Source: Chloroflexota bacterium (lineage in GTDB: Bacteria; Chloroflexota; Anaerolineae; Fen-1058). From it: a DNA stretch of 12,646 nucleotides. The stretch covers positions 1-12,646 of the forward strand of contig JACRBO010000093.1 of assembly GCA_016219235.1 (NCBI GenBank), written 5' to 3'. The notes below the pieces were generated by a model. It did no database searches, was not told the origin of the DNA, and saw nothing but the letters and a program-made list of their open reading frames with translations. Of the stretch, positions 1 through 7,227 are shown piece by piece (within the stretch, counting starts at the first letter, position 1; every line of letters begins with the position of its first letter). The translations under genes were made by a program, and so were the position numbers.

Positions 1-18
1 AACGCTGGCGCGCGATTG

Positions 19-61
19 CGCCGTGCTGAATATCACACGAATTCAGATATCCAGCACGGCG
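19..61. repeat. 16-bp inverted repeat beyond the integrase 3' end
   Basis: Bases 19-34 pair with 46-61 over 15 of 16 positions; the only mismatch is A29 against C51. The loop is 11 nt (35-45). The repeat lies 15 bases past the integrase stop, so it could end integrase transcription. However, the strand leaving the hairpin in that direction is GC-rich without a U tract, so it is not a standard intrinsic terminator. A recombinase core or arm site next to its own integrase gene is an equally reasonable reading. The structure is seen directly; the role is inferred. Confidence 0.5.
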
Positions 62-76
62 GGCGTGGCCTGGAAC

Positions 77-1207
77 TTACGCGCGGAGTTCGCGCACCAT
101 GCCGATTAACCGGTTCATTGCAACCTGATTAATCGGTCCGATAGCCAACACCACCACCGAGCCAGCACGACCCGCCGACGCAACTGGGTCCTCCAGACTC
201 GATAATCTCAAGATACCCTCCGTACCTATTGACGGCAAGAGCGCCGTAGCGGTTGTCGGGGACGGGTCAGCACCGCCAGCCGGGGACACGGCAGTCGGAC
301 TGACACGTGCATGCACCTCTTGCAATTCATCGTGCGTATATTGCAGGTAGTAATCGCTGGTGATGGCCGAGGATGAATGCCCCATCATCTGCGAGACATG
401 ACTAAGGTCGGCACCCGCTCGAATGGAATCCCGCGCAAACGCATGTCGAAAAGAATGGAAATTGTGACGCTGATCGGTAACACCCGCCGCCTCAGCCAGA
501 CGATTCCATATCTTCTCGGCCCCACTCCGCGTCAAGCCGCGACCATTTTGACCGATGAACAACCGATCATCCAGGGGATTCAACGTCGCGCGAACTTCCA
601 ACCAGCGCCGAACGATCTCGCGCGTGGATTCCGTCAGGAACAGTTTCTTCTTCCGCCCGCCTTTCTCGCGCGTCCAGATCACACCTTCCGTGAGGTCCGT
701 GTCCTGAACGGTGGCGGCCAGTAAGCCACCGATCCGCGAGCCTGTACTGCGCAAAAGCTGCACCAGCGCGGTATTTCGAGCCTGCTCCCAAGCGGGACCC
801 ACCACGGTGGCCGCAACAAACATCTTGTCGATCACTTCAGGTTCAGCGGCTTTAGGCTGGGGTTGTGTGCGAGCCGGTAGGGCTAAATTTACAGCCGGAT
901 CGAGGCTGAGCCGGCCCGTGTCGGTCATCCATCGGAATAAATGCTTAACCGTTTTCAGCACCCCCCGTACATACCAGTCGGTCAACGGCTCGTCAATCAC
1001 CTGTTTGCCGCGCATCTTCTGCTTCTGATTCAGTAAGGAAACGCGAAAATCGTCAAGATCATTCACCGAAATAGCTTCAATCGAACGATCACCCAGCCGC
1101 ACGACTAATTGGTGCAATTTGGTGCGGTAGGTAGCCGGGGTCTCGTTCCGCTTGCCCGCACACACGTATTCGATAAACACGTCGATGGCTTCCGACAATT
1201 TTGTCAT
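77..1207 (-). CDS. Tyrosine recombinase / phage-type integrase
   Basis: Site-specific tyrosine recombinase of 376 aa that would cut and rejoin DNA through a 3'-phosphotyrosine link. The N-terminal core-binding (SAM-like) domain spans about residues 1-110 and the catalytic domain about 125-305. Catalytic residues are visible: Arg158 in GSRIGGL, Lys182 on the beta-hairpin, His251 and Arg254 in HSFRH, His277 in MMGHSS, and Tyr286 nine residues later. The start at 1207 is chosen over an in-frame ATG at 1255 because GGAG sits 8 nt before it and the core-binding fold begins there. Its ATG overlaps the stop of the upstream small ORF as ATGA, suggesting translational coupling. A tail of about 70 residues rich in Ala, Pro, Ser and Thr follows the catalytic domain, which is longer than in XerC/D-like enzymes. 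All catalytic positions are intact, so it is probably active. The element it mobilises is not delimited in the window. Confidence 0.93.
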   Translation of the reverse strand: MTKLSEAIDVFIEYVCAGKRNETPATYRTKLHQLVVRLGDRSIEAISVNDLDDFRVSLLNQKQKMRGKQVIDEPLTDWYVRGVLKTVKHLFRWMTDTGRLSLDPAVNLALPARTQPQPKAAEPEVIDKMFVAATVVGPAWEQARNTALVQLLRSTGSRIGGLLAATVQDTDLTEGVIWTREKGGRKKKLFLTESTREIVRRWLEVRATLNPLDDRLFIGQNGRGLTRSGAEKIWNRLAEAAGVTDQRHNFHSFRHAFARDSIRAGADLSHVSQMMGHSSSAITSDYYLQYTHDELQEVHARVSPTAVSPAGGADPSPTTATALLPSIGTEGILRLSSLEDPVASAGRAGSVVVLAIGPINQVAMNRLIGMVRELRA

Positions 1208-1512
1208 GTCGTCATCTCCGGGATGTGCGTGCAAGAGATGAGCGACACCCCGCAAGCATGATCAGCCAGGCCCCGAACGAGCAGCCGATCTGCCTGAAAA
1301 GTAGCAAGACGAATAACGAGCATGTCGCTTCGTTGCAGAAGTTTCAGGGGGCGGTCAAAGTTGAGCGGGGCGGTGACGCATAGCCGATCAGCAACGAACT
1401 CGGCGGTTATTATCGATGCACAGCCTTTTCGCGGTGAGCGATTGGGGAGATGGCTATTGTCCCTGCCGCTGAGTCTACGGCAGAAGATGCCAGAGTTACG
1501 TTTGAGAAACAT
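1204..1512 (-). CDS. Unknown 102-aa protein coupled to the integrase
   Basis: I do not recognise this family. The ORF has an excellent ribosome binding site, AGGAGG with a 6-nt spacer before the ATG at 1512, so this start is preferred over an in-frame ATG at 1581. The stop overlaps the integrase start as ATGA, the classic arrangement for coupled translation. The first 30 residues are basic (several Arg and Lys). The remainder, roughly residues 35-95, alternates hydrophobic and charged residues in a way consistent with a small alpha/beta domain. There are five cysteines (11, 31, 45, 87, 94) and no evident signal peptide or membrane helix. It could be a recombination directionality factor, a DNA-binding partner of the integrase, or simply a leader ORF that sets integrase translation. 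Support for its being a gene comes from the RBS and the overlap; the function is unknown. Confidence 0.6.
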   Translation of the reverse strand: MFLKRNSGIFCRRLSGRDNSHLPNRSPRKGCASIITAEFVADRLCVTAPLNFDRPLKLLQRSDMLVIRLATFQADRLLVRGLADHACGVSLISCTHIPEMTT

Positions 1513-1908
1513 GCGAGTCCTCCTGTGAGTTCTAAGATCGATCGACGTGACGGCATAGCGGCATAACGACATTGGCTTCAATGTCGTCGTGTCAACTCAT
1601 CACATCGGTGGATCCCGACAGGAAAACTGGTGGTCGAACTGAAACGGGGAAGAACAACCGTCGGGCATGGCGCAAGCCAGGCGCAATTATAGCCGCGACC
1701 CGAGGCTTGCGCGTTACTGCGAAGAACACCAGAGGATTGAGTCACTCCTGCCAGACGGCAGTGAACGTAGGCGCCCTATCGTACAGTTGGTCGATCAGTC
1801 GGTGAAGCGAGACGCCCGCTGGATGGTGCGACCACGCATGCCGCAACTGCGATTGAGGTCTGCCAGCTGCGACTCATCTTCTGGCCCTTCAGCTAGATTT
1901 GATCAGGG
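1513..1908. other. Gap upstream of the integrase operon
   Basis: About 400 bases with no gene I can support. It should hold the promoter of the leftward integrase operon. Inside it is an 8-bp perfect inverted repeat (1566-1573 with 1580-1587, 6-nt loop), and the hexamer GGCATA occurs twice in tandem near 1552-1564. A plus-strand frame opens at 1667 and runs through 2164, but it has no clear ribosome binding site and its second half is antisense to the recombinase relic. Its first 80 codons read as a charged, protein-like sequence with no recognised domain, so I leave it uncalled. Confidence 0.4.
1566..1587. promoter_or_regulatory. Possible operator: 8-bp inverted repeat upstream of the integrase operon
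   Basis: ACGACATT at 1566-1573 is mirrored exactly by AATGTCGT at 1580-1587 with a 6-nt spacer. It lies about 55-75 bases upstream of the ATG at 1512 of the leftward operon, where a repressor site would be expected. The repeat is seen directly; the regulatory role is a guess from its position. A short RNA hairpin in the leader is also possible. Confidence 0.3.
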
Positions 1909-2388
1909 TCAGGCGCCTCCTAAGTGGGCAAGGTGCTTAGTAACCGAAGCACATCCCGAGATGTATCTCACGCGCCCACACCGGCGCAGGACTGTCTCGA
2001 GCGCATCACCCAACAGAGCGGCCGCGCCCGAAAAGTCATGTGTGCTGGTCAGAAACTCCGTCGCCCAAATGCGGCGGAGTTGGGGTAACCCGATCGCCCA
2101 GGGCGTGCGCTGGTGGAACGCCCTAGCGATTTCACGATTCAAGGCCGGAGTGTCGAATGGCTGACCGGTCCGCGCCGTGAAGAGTTCAGGTCGATGCTGG
2201 CCTGGCAGCCACGGCCGCCAGACGTCGATGAATTCTTCCAACAGCTGCACCAGATCGGACGGAAAAGACAGTCGATAGACATCCGCCGGTCGGCGAAGTT
2301 GATCTGAATCCCGCTCTGCCGTGCGAAACTCAATCATCCAACGTCCGTTGTCACACCACAAGTTTTGGTGAATTTTCAGGGCACACAA
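1909..2388 (-). pseudogene. Degenerate C-terminal relic of a second tyrosine recombinase
   Basis: The 159-codon frame matches the layout of the catalytic half of a tyrosine recombinase from a different subfamily than the intact one. It has a linker with an LFTARTGQPF-like strand, then PQLRRIWATEFL where HxxR is expected, then LLGDALETVLRR where the LGHS...Y box is expected. The first His of HxxR appears replaced by Pro, the second His by Asp (seen in some integrase-like families), and the nucleophile Tyr by Cys. The core-binding domain and first catalytic Arg are absent. The frame opens at its 5' end into sequence belonging to the oppositely oriented secreted-protein fragment, so the first 8-10 codons are probably junction noise. 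Best read as an inactive remnant left by an earlier integration. Assignment is by motif order only, so it could be an unrelated ORF. Confidence 0.5.
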
Positions 2389-2712
2389 ATCCTGGCTGGC
2401 AGCGGCGTGCAGACTATAACTGGTTGGGCCACGGTTATCAGCGCCGGCCCGGCGACTGAAGCCAGTCAGGTGTTGACCTTTGTGATCAGCACGACGGACA
2501 ATTCGCTGTTCAGCGCGCTGCCCACCATCGATCCGTCAACCGGCACGCTTACTTACACGCCAGCGACGGGCAAATGGGGAACCGTCACAATGACCGTAAC
2601 GCTGAAAGACAACGGCGGCACAGCTAATGGCGGCGTAGATACGTCGGCCTCGCAGATCTTCGTGATCACTATCAAACCGTATCAAATCATGCTGCCACTG
2701 GTGCAGCGGTAG
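2365..2712 (+). pseudogene. C-terminal fragment of a large secreted repeat protein
   Basis: This frame encodes one cadherin/VCBS-like beta-sandwich repeat. Its features are GWATVISAGPA near the start, TLTYTPATGKWGT in the middle, and the strongly conserved DNGGTANGGVDTSA box followed by an FVITI strand. The protein then ends in MLPLVQR, a terminal motif frequent on Chloroflexota exported proteins and probably an anchoring or sorting tail. There is no ATG, no signal peptide and no ribosome binding site; the only possible start is a TTG at 2365. Intact relatives are large multi-repeat surface proteins, so almost the whole N-terminus is missing. Homology seems to begin at about 2371, exactly where the opposite-strand recombinase relic starts, so an insertion or rearrangement probably removed the 5' portion. 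The domain call is from pattern recognition. Confidence 0.7.
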
Positions 2713-3051
2713 CGTCTATACACACTCGGCGGACACTTTTTATCCGTCGCGCAATGTGACAACTGACTGTCGTTCAAGCGTTTTGCGCGATAGACTAACG
2801 CGATCTGAACGCGGCTTGCGCCGCATATCCAGTGAGAAACAAAAACAGGCCTCGTTCGACTTCGCTAGTCTCAACTTATGCCGTGAAGTCGAACGAGGCC
2901 GTTAGTAAGCAACAGGTCCGATAAGTCTCCGATACTCCTTAGTAATGTGCCTGATTCAGGCCCCGATCGGTGAACGATACTGGATCTTCCAGCGGCTCAA
3001 GATGGGTATCGACCGTCGTCGCTCATCAATGACCGGCTCTTTGAATCTCCG
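2713..3051. other. Convergent intergenic gap between fragment and ATPase
   Basis: The gap lies between the rightward fragment and the leftward ATPase, so it holds two 3' ends. It contains a short GC hairpin (GCGGC at 2811-2815 with GCCGC at 2820-2824) and the long hairpin listed separately at 2848-2900. No ORF with a ribosome binding site was found in it. Confidence 0.5.
2834..2900 (-). terminator. Putative intrinsic terminator of the P-type ATPase gene
   Basis: Bases 2848-2863 and 2885-2900 form a perfect 16-bp inverted repeat around a 21-nt loop. Read on the minus strand the hairpin is followed by CTGTTTTTGTTTCTC, a good U-rich tract. It therefore fits a terminator for transcripts leaving the ATPase stop about 150 bases upstream. 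Read rightward there is no U tract. The stem is unusually long and perfect and the loop large for a terminator, so a decayed mobile-element end or a transcribed structural RNA remains possible. Confidence 0.55.
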
Positions 3052-5823
3052 TTACGCCATCTTCCCGAACCACCCGCGCCGCTCCAGCCACTTGGCGAAT
3101 TCCAGCACCGGCACAATCGTCACCGCCAGACCGAGAATGATGAGCCAATCTTCCAGATGCAGGCTGAACGTCCCAAACGGTTCGTGCAAAAACGGCGCGT
3201 AGACAATGAACGCCAACAGCACCAATTCCCACACGATCGCTCGATTCAGCCACTTGTTGGCGAAGGGTCGCTTGAGTACCGAGTGTCGATCGGACCGGAA
3301 GTTGTACGCCTTGAAGAACTGAATCAGCACCAGCGACACAAACGTCATCGTCATGGCTTCGGCCTGACTGCGGCCGGAGTTCGTCGCCCAGATGAACAGG
3401 CCCAGATTGATCACCGTCGACCAGAGCCCGCCCAGCAGCATGAGGATCACCACCGGTCGCGTGAAGATGCCCGTTCTCGGATTGCGCGGTGGGCGGTGCA
3501 TCAGATCGTCTTCCGGCGGATCGACCGCCAGCGCCAGTGCGGGCAGGCCGTCGGTCGCCAGATTGACGTACAAGATTTGCACGGCGCTGAGCGGCAGGGG
3601 CAGCCCCAGCAGCGAGGAGCCCGCCATCAGGCCGATCTCGCCGATGTTCGACGACAACAGATACATCAGATATTTCTTGATGTTGCCTAAGACCCCGCGC
3701 CCTTCTTCAACCGCGGCCACAATCGACGCGAAGTTGTCGTCGGTCAACATCATGGCCGCGGCTTCTTTAGTGACATCCGTGCCTGTGATGCCCATCGCGA
3801 TGCCGATGTCGGCCTTCTTGAGGGCGGGCGCGTCGTTCACGCCGTCACCCGTCATCGCCACCTGATGACCTTTCTTCTGCAAGGCCGTAACCACGCGCAG
3901 TTTGTGCGCGGGCGAGACTCGCGCATACACCTCGATCTGTTCCACTTCGCGGTCGAACTCGTCATCGCTCAGCGCGTCCAGTTCTGCGCCCGTGACGACG
4001 CGGCCTGTCTGCAGCAAGCCCAGCTCGCGCGCGATAGCCTGCGCCGTCAGCGGATGATCGCCGGTGATCATGACTGGTTTGATCCCGGCCTGGCGACATG
4101 TCTCGATGGCGGCTTTGGCTTCCGGGCGCGGGGGATCGATCAGGCCAACCAGCCCAAGGAAGGTCATCTCGCCTTCAGCCTTGTCCAGCGTCGCGGCCGG
4201 CTTGTAGGCCACGGCCAGCACGCGCAGCGCCTCGCTCGCAAGTTGTTGCGCGACACTCAGCAGCGTAACTTTGCTCTCAGCCTCCAGCCGCAACACGCCG
4301 AAGTCCGTCAACTGCGACGTACACGCCTCAAGGATGATTTCCGGCGCGCCCTTCGCATACGCGACCGCGCCCGTCGGTGTCGTGTGCAGTGTCGTCATGC
4401 GTTTGCTTTCCGACGTGAACGGGATTTCATGCACGCGCGGGAATTCGACGTCGAGGTCATGTTTGTGCAGACCGGCCTTGGCGGCCGCCACCACCAGCGC
4501 GCCTTCCGTCGGATCGCCCTTGAGATGCCACTGCCCGGTGGCTGCATCGTGCGCCAGATGCGCATCCGATGCGAGCGCGGCCCCTGTTAGCAAGATGAGC
4601 AACGGCGTAGGCGGATCGATCGTAATCCCGTTCCGCGAAAACTCGCCGTGCGGTTCATAGCCCGCCCCGGAGACCTCCAGCATTTGTCCGCCAACAAAGA
4701 TCTTGCGTGCGGTCATTTCGTCTTTAGTCAGCGTGCCGGTCTTGTCGGAACCGATGACGGACACGCTGCCCAACGTTTCCACGGCGGGCAGACGGCGAAT
4801 CAGCGCGTGGCGCTTGACCATGCGCTGCACGCCCAGCGCCAGCGAGATGGTCACGACGGCGGGCAAGGCTTCCGGCACGACCGCGACAGCCAGCGCGATA
4901 CCGAAGATCAACATCTCCAACAACGGCTGACCGCGCAACAACCCGAGTGCGACGATGAGACCCACGACGACCAGCGCGGCGCGCGCCAGCACGTGTCCGA
5001 CTTTGTCGAGGTTCTCCTGCAGCGGGGTCTTGCCGGTTTCGATCGTTTGCAGCAACTGCGCGATCTGGCCGAACTCGGTTTGCATGCCTGTGGCGACGAC
5101 CAGCGCCCGGCCGCGCCCGTAACTGGCCGCCGTGCCGGCGTAGATCATGTTCTTCCGATCGGCCACGGCCAGCCCATCGGTGCTTAGGCGTGCGCTATGT
5201 TTCTCCACCGGCAGCGATTCACCCGTTAGGGCCGACTCTTCGATCTGCAGGTTGATCGCTTCAATCAGGCGTGCATCCGCCGGAACTCGATTACCCGACT
5301 GCAACAGGATGACATCACCCGGCACGAGATCACGGGCCGCAATGTCCTGCTCTTCGCTATCGCGCAGCACTGTAGCCGTCGGCGCCGCCATCTGCCGCAA
5401 GGCTTCAATGGCCCGCTCGGCGCGATATTCTTGCACGAAGCCCAGCAACACGGCGAACAACACGATCACACCGATCACGACGGCTTCAACGCTGTGGCCC
5501 AACACCGCCGATAGACCCACCGCGACCATCAGGATCACGATCAGAATATTCTTAAACTGTGCCAGCAGCAAGGCCCACGGCGAGATCCGCTGCGCAGCCT
5601 GTAATTCGTTGGGGCCGGACTCAGCCAGGCGGCGCGCGGCCTCGGTCTGGCTCAGGCCGTGGATCAGGTGTGTGTTGAGTTGGGCCGCGGCCTGCGCCGT
5701 TTCCAGCGTATGCCACGCGACTCGACTCGAAGACGCAGCCGGTTGTGCTTGCAGTGATGTCGCCCGTTGGGCGTCGAAACCGTCGCTTGTTTTGGGTGGG
5801 ACTAAATCCAGTGATTGTGTCAT
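3052..5823 (-). CDS. P2A-type cation-transporting ATPase (SERCA/PMR1-like)
   Basis: Full-length P-type ATPase of about 924 aa; it would export divalent cations (Ca2+ or possibly Mn2+) from the cytoplasm using ATP. Motifs in order (numbered from the first Met): TGES at 201-204 (actuator), PEALP at 318-322 in TM4, DKTGTLT at 361-367 with phosphoacceptor Asp361, KGAPE at 492-496 (nucleotide domain), TGDHPLT at 588-594 and TGDGVNDAP at 659-667. Membrane ligands resemble SERCA: Glu319 (TM4), Asn727 and Glu730 (TM5), Asn755, Thr758 and Asp759 (TM6). The position equivalent to SERCA Glu908 looks like Gln836, which points towards a PMR1-like single high-affinity site. There is no N-terminal heavy-metal (CxxC) domain and no CPC, so this is not a P1B pump. 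Two tandem ATGs exist; the second (5823) has AAGGA at a 5-nt spacing and is preferred over 5826. It is the last gene of the leftward series that starts with the ArsR-type sensor. Confidence 0.95.
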   Translation of the reverse strand: MTQSLDLVPPKTSDGFDAQRATSLQAQPAASSSRVAWHTLETAQAAAQLNTHLIHGLSQTEAARRLAESGPNELQAAQRISPWALLLAQFKNILIVILMVAVGLSAVLGHSVEAVVIGVIVLFAVLLGFVQEYRAERAIEALRQMAAPTATVLRDSEEQDIAARDLVPGDVILLQSGNRVPADARLIEAINLQIEESALTGESLPVEKHSARLSTDGLAVADRKNMIYAGTAASYGRGRALVVATGMQTEFGQIAQLLQTIETGKTPLQENLDKVGHVLARAALVVVGLIVALGLLRGQPLLEMLIFGIALAVAVVPEALPAVVTISLALGVQRMVKRHALIRRLPAVETLGSVSVIGSDKTGTLTKDEMTARKIFVGGQMLEVSGAGYEPHGEFSRNGITIDPPTPLLILLTGAALASDAHLAHDAATGQWHLKGDPTEGALVVAAAKAGLHKHDLDVEFPRVHEIPFTSESKRMTTLHTTPTGAVAYAKGAPEIILEACTSQLTDFGVLRLEAESKVTLLSVAQQLASEALRVLAVAYKPAATLDKAEGEMTFLGLVGLIDPPRPEAKAAIETCRQAGIKPVMITGDHPLTAQAIARELGLLQTGRVVTGAELDALSDDEFDREVEQIEVYARVSPAHKLRVVTALQKKGHQVAMTGDGVNDAPALKKADIGIAMGITGTDVTKEAAAMMLTDDNFASIVAAVEEGRGVLGNIKKYLMYLLSSNIGEIGLMAGSSLLGLPLPLSAVQILYVNLATDGLPALALAVDPPEDDLMHRPPRNPRTGIFTRPVVILMLLGGLWSTVINLGLFIWATNSGRSQAEAMTMTFVSLVLIQFFKAYNFRSDRHSVLKRPFANKWLNRAIVWELVLLAFIVYAPFLHEPFGTFSLHLEDWLIILGLAVTIVPVLEFAKWLERRGWFGKMA

Positions 5824-5942
5824 CATCGTCCTTTCTTGTTTACATTTGGTTTTCTAAAACACAGAACTTACACACTTGAACTAAGGTCGCAGCACTTACT
5901 CAGTCCGCGCGTGTTCGAGTCAGGGATCTTTTAGCGCGTCCT

Positions 5943-6176
5943 CTACTTGAACATGACCCGTACCAGCCACAGCACCGGCACGCCGAGCAGCGGAATAGCG
6001 GCCAGCGGGCCTAGAACCTCCAGCGTCAAAATCTCTTCTTGCGTCAAGATGGCGATGGTCGTGCCGCCGCCGCCCAGTGTGAGAACAGTGCCTGTCAGCC
6101 ATTGCCAGCGCGGCGACAAAGCATAAGGTCGCTGTAACGGGTGTCGTTGGGAAGGCTTGCTCGATTGAGGTGCCAT
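5943..6176 (-). CDS. Small two-helix membrane protein of unknown function
   Basis: 77-aa protein with a polar, Pro/Ser/Gln-rich N-terminus of about 25 residues. A first hydrophobic segment contains TGTVLTLGGGGTTIAIL, a short acidic turn (QEEI) follows, and a second hydrophobic segment runs to the C-terminus, which ends basic (VRVMFK). That gives two predicted transmembrane helices with a glycine-rich first helix. The start at 6176 is chosen because GGAGGG lies about 9 nt before it; a longer in-frame start at 6236 lacks support. It sits about 120 bases upstream of the ATPase on the same strand and could be co-transcribed with it. I do not recognise the family; a small accessory subunit of the pump is only a positional guess. 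Confidence 0.65.
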   Translation of the reverse strand: MAPQSSKPSQRHPLQRPYALSPRWQWLTGTVLTLGGGGTTIAILTQEEILTLEVLGPLAAIPLLGVPVLWLVRVMFK

Positions 6177-6510
6177 TGCATCTATTCCCTCCATTCGAAT
6201 GGTGACGCTCGGCCAACCGCGGCCGAAACACGTCAAGCAAATCGCTTAACCACAAACTTCAGAGTCTGTGACGTCCAGTCTGCCGATGGGCAGATGGCTG
6301 ATCGGCGTGCTCAGCAGGCCGATAGGCTACTGGCAGCCGTCGAGGTCGCGTCAGCCCTGGAAAGAAATGAAGTCAGGATAAAGACTAACGCGGCGGTTGA
6401 TGCGCGGCCGATCGGGCAAGCGGCGCGTAAAGATCACACGGGATGCCGCAGAGATTGGCCAAAGCGCTGGCTTTGAACCACACGGCACGGGTGACGCGCT
6501 GTCTGTCCGA
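6177..6510. other. Gap between two leftward small genes
   Basis: About 330 bases with no supportable gene. It holds a perfect 12-bp palindrome at 6191-6202 just upstream of the 5943-6176 gene and otherwise no clear promoter or terminator. The frame of the upstream secreted protein stays open for 41 further codons after its TGA at 6511-6513, to a TAG at 6385-6387, but has no start or recognisable domain there. Confidence 0.4.
6191..6202. promoter_or_regulatory. 12-bp perfect palindrome at a ribosome binding site
   Basis: CCATTCGAATGG is self-complementary over all 12 bases. Its left end touches the GGAGGG ribosome binding site of the leftward gene starting at 6176. A protein-binding operator is possible, but short palindromes also arise by chance. 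Confidence 0.25.
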
Positions 6511-6840
6511 TCAGATTGAGTTGGCGAAGATGGGCGGGCGAACGGGCGGCGTAGAGGACCAGACCCATTCGGCGGGAAGCGGAAGGTTGAATGCAAACAC
6601 GACGGGGTGCCAACAGATAACGCCGGCAGTCGTGAGCAAGGCAGAATCATCCAGCGAGTCAAAGGCTTCAGCGTGGGCAGCGGGCAAGTTGTCTTCGCTA
6701 CCCCGTTGACTCGCCAGCACATCGAGCGAACCACCGGCGGCTTCAACCACCACCGGCGCGACCAGGCTCAGGCCAAGCGCGATCGCGCACAGCACAAACA
6801 GCCAGCCACGCTTCGGTGAAACACCGGTCAGATTAACCAT
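6511..6840 (-). CDS. Small secreted protein overlapping the ArsR-type gene
   Basis: 109-aa protein with a clear Sec signal peptide: basic KRG at residues 10-12, a hydrophobic core at about 13-32, and a likely cleavage after VVEA at about 34. The mature part (about 75 aa) is acidic at first (SEDNLPAAHAEAFDSLDD). It then has a hydrophobic stretch with one Cys and one His (GVICWHP) and a Pro/Trp-rich end. No domain is recognised. The start at 6840 is chosen because the signal peptide begins there and the ATG overlaps the last codons of the ArsR-type gene by 8 bases, which implies coupled translation and explains the lack of its own strong ribosome binding site. An in-frame start at 7008 would only add antisense-like sequence. 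Context suggests an envelope protein co-regulated by the metal sensor; its function is unknown. Confidence 0.6.
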   Translation of the reverse strand: MVNLTGVSPKRGWLFVLCAIALGLSLVAPVVVEAAGGSLDVLASQRGSEDNLPAAHAEAFDSLDDSALLTTAGVICWHPVVFAFNLPLPAEWVWSSTPPVRPPIFANSI

Positions 6841-7147
6841 GACGAATGTGATCCAAACCGTATTGATACAGGTGTGCCACGTGATCGTCCAGTGAATAGA
6901 AGACCTGCCGGCCGTCTTTGCGGGCCAGCACCAGCCGCAGTTGACGCAGCCCGCGCATTTGATGCGACACTGCCGAATTGCTGAGACCAACGGCTTCCGC
7001 CAGCGCACCAGCGTTCTGCTCGCCGCCGGTTAGCACCGAGATGATGCGCACCCGACTGGGATCACTGAACACGTCGAAGAGCTCCGCCATGCGGGCGGCC
7101 AGCGCTTCGTCCAGGGCAAGCGGTTTATGGGAGTGGCGGGTCGTCAT
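6833..7147 (-). CDS. ArsR/SmtB-family metal-sensing repressor (CzrA-like site)
   Basis: 104-aa winged-helix repressor. It has FSDPSRVRIISVL in the first helices, the recognition helix in LSNSAVSHQMRGLRQL (residues 55-70), and the wing at KDGRQVFYSL (77-86). The C-terminal alpha-5 helix carries Asp87, His89, His100 and His103. Their 2-11-3 spacing is the same as the Zn/Co site of CzrA (Asp84, His86, His97, His100) and of SmtB (with Glu instead of the last His). There is no cysteine at all, so the alpha-3 thiolate site of ArsR and CadC is absent. Zn2+ or Co2+ would release it from DNA and derepress its targets. No clear Shine-Dalgarno precedes the ATG at 7147, so the mRNA may be leaderless. It heads the leftward series, and an operator-like palindrome sits at its 5' end. 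Confidence 0.93.
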   Translation of the reverse strand: MTTRHSHKPLALDEALAARMAELFDVFSDPSRVRIISVLTGGEQNAGALAEAVGLSNSAVSHQMRGLRQLRLVLARKDGRQVFYSLDDHVAHLYQYGLDHIRHG

Positions 7148-7150
7148 AGT

Positions 7151-7180
7151 TTAATGATTGAGTGTTTGTTCAATTGTTCA
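7151..7180. promoter_or_regulatory. Candidate ArsR/SmtB operator between divergent genes
   Basis: This AT-rich 30-bp stretch is an imperfect inverted repeat centred at 7165/7166. Outer bases and the inner ATTGA (7157-7161) with TCAAT (7170-7174) pair, 8 of the 12 pairs I checked. It begins 4 bases upstream of the ArsR-type start codon and lies between it and the divergent gene at 7228. Length, symmetry and position resemble known SmtB/CzrA 12-2-12 operators, so autoregulation is likely. Weak minus-strand promoter boxes (GTGAAC near 7176-7181 and ATCATT near 7153-7158) would be covered by it. Confidence 0.5.
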
Positions 7181-7227
7181 CAGTTTACCCCTGACAGAGC
7201 AGTTTGTCAAGCAGTTGTTAGCCAATC

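Noticed and set aside
1667..2164. 165-codon plus-strand ORF
   Set aside because: No clear ribosome binding site, and more than half of it is antisense to the recombinase relic; the first part has no recognisable domain. Kept only as a note on the gap.
3865..4590. Long plus-strand frame inside the ATPase (also 4648-5187 and 5147-5857)
   Set aside because: Antisense shadows of a well-supported ATPase gene; compositions rich in Arg, Gln and His or Ser and Arg, typical of reading GC-rich coding DNA backwards.
5905..5930. GTTCGAGTC stretch resembling a tRNA T-loop
   Set aside because: Flanking bases do not form a 5-bp T stem, and no anticodon or acceptor arm can be drawn around it.
5920..6255. 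111-codon minus-strand ORF overlapping the small membrane protein
   Set aside because: The other frame has a good ribosome binding site and two clear hydrophobic helices; this one is Arg/His-rich out-of-frame sequence.
6351..6746. 131-codon minus-strand ORF
   Set aside because: Overlaps the signal-peptide protein in another frame, has a Pro/Arg/Ser-rich composition, and has no ribosome binding site.
7192..7209. TGACA-N8-TGTCA inverted repeat upstream of the split gene
   Set aside because: Only 5-bp arms; too short to claim as an operator beside the better palindrome at 7151-7180.
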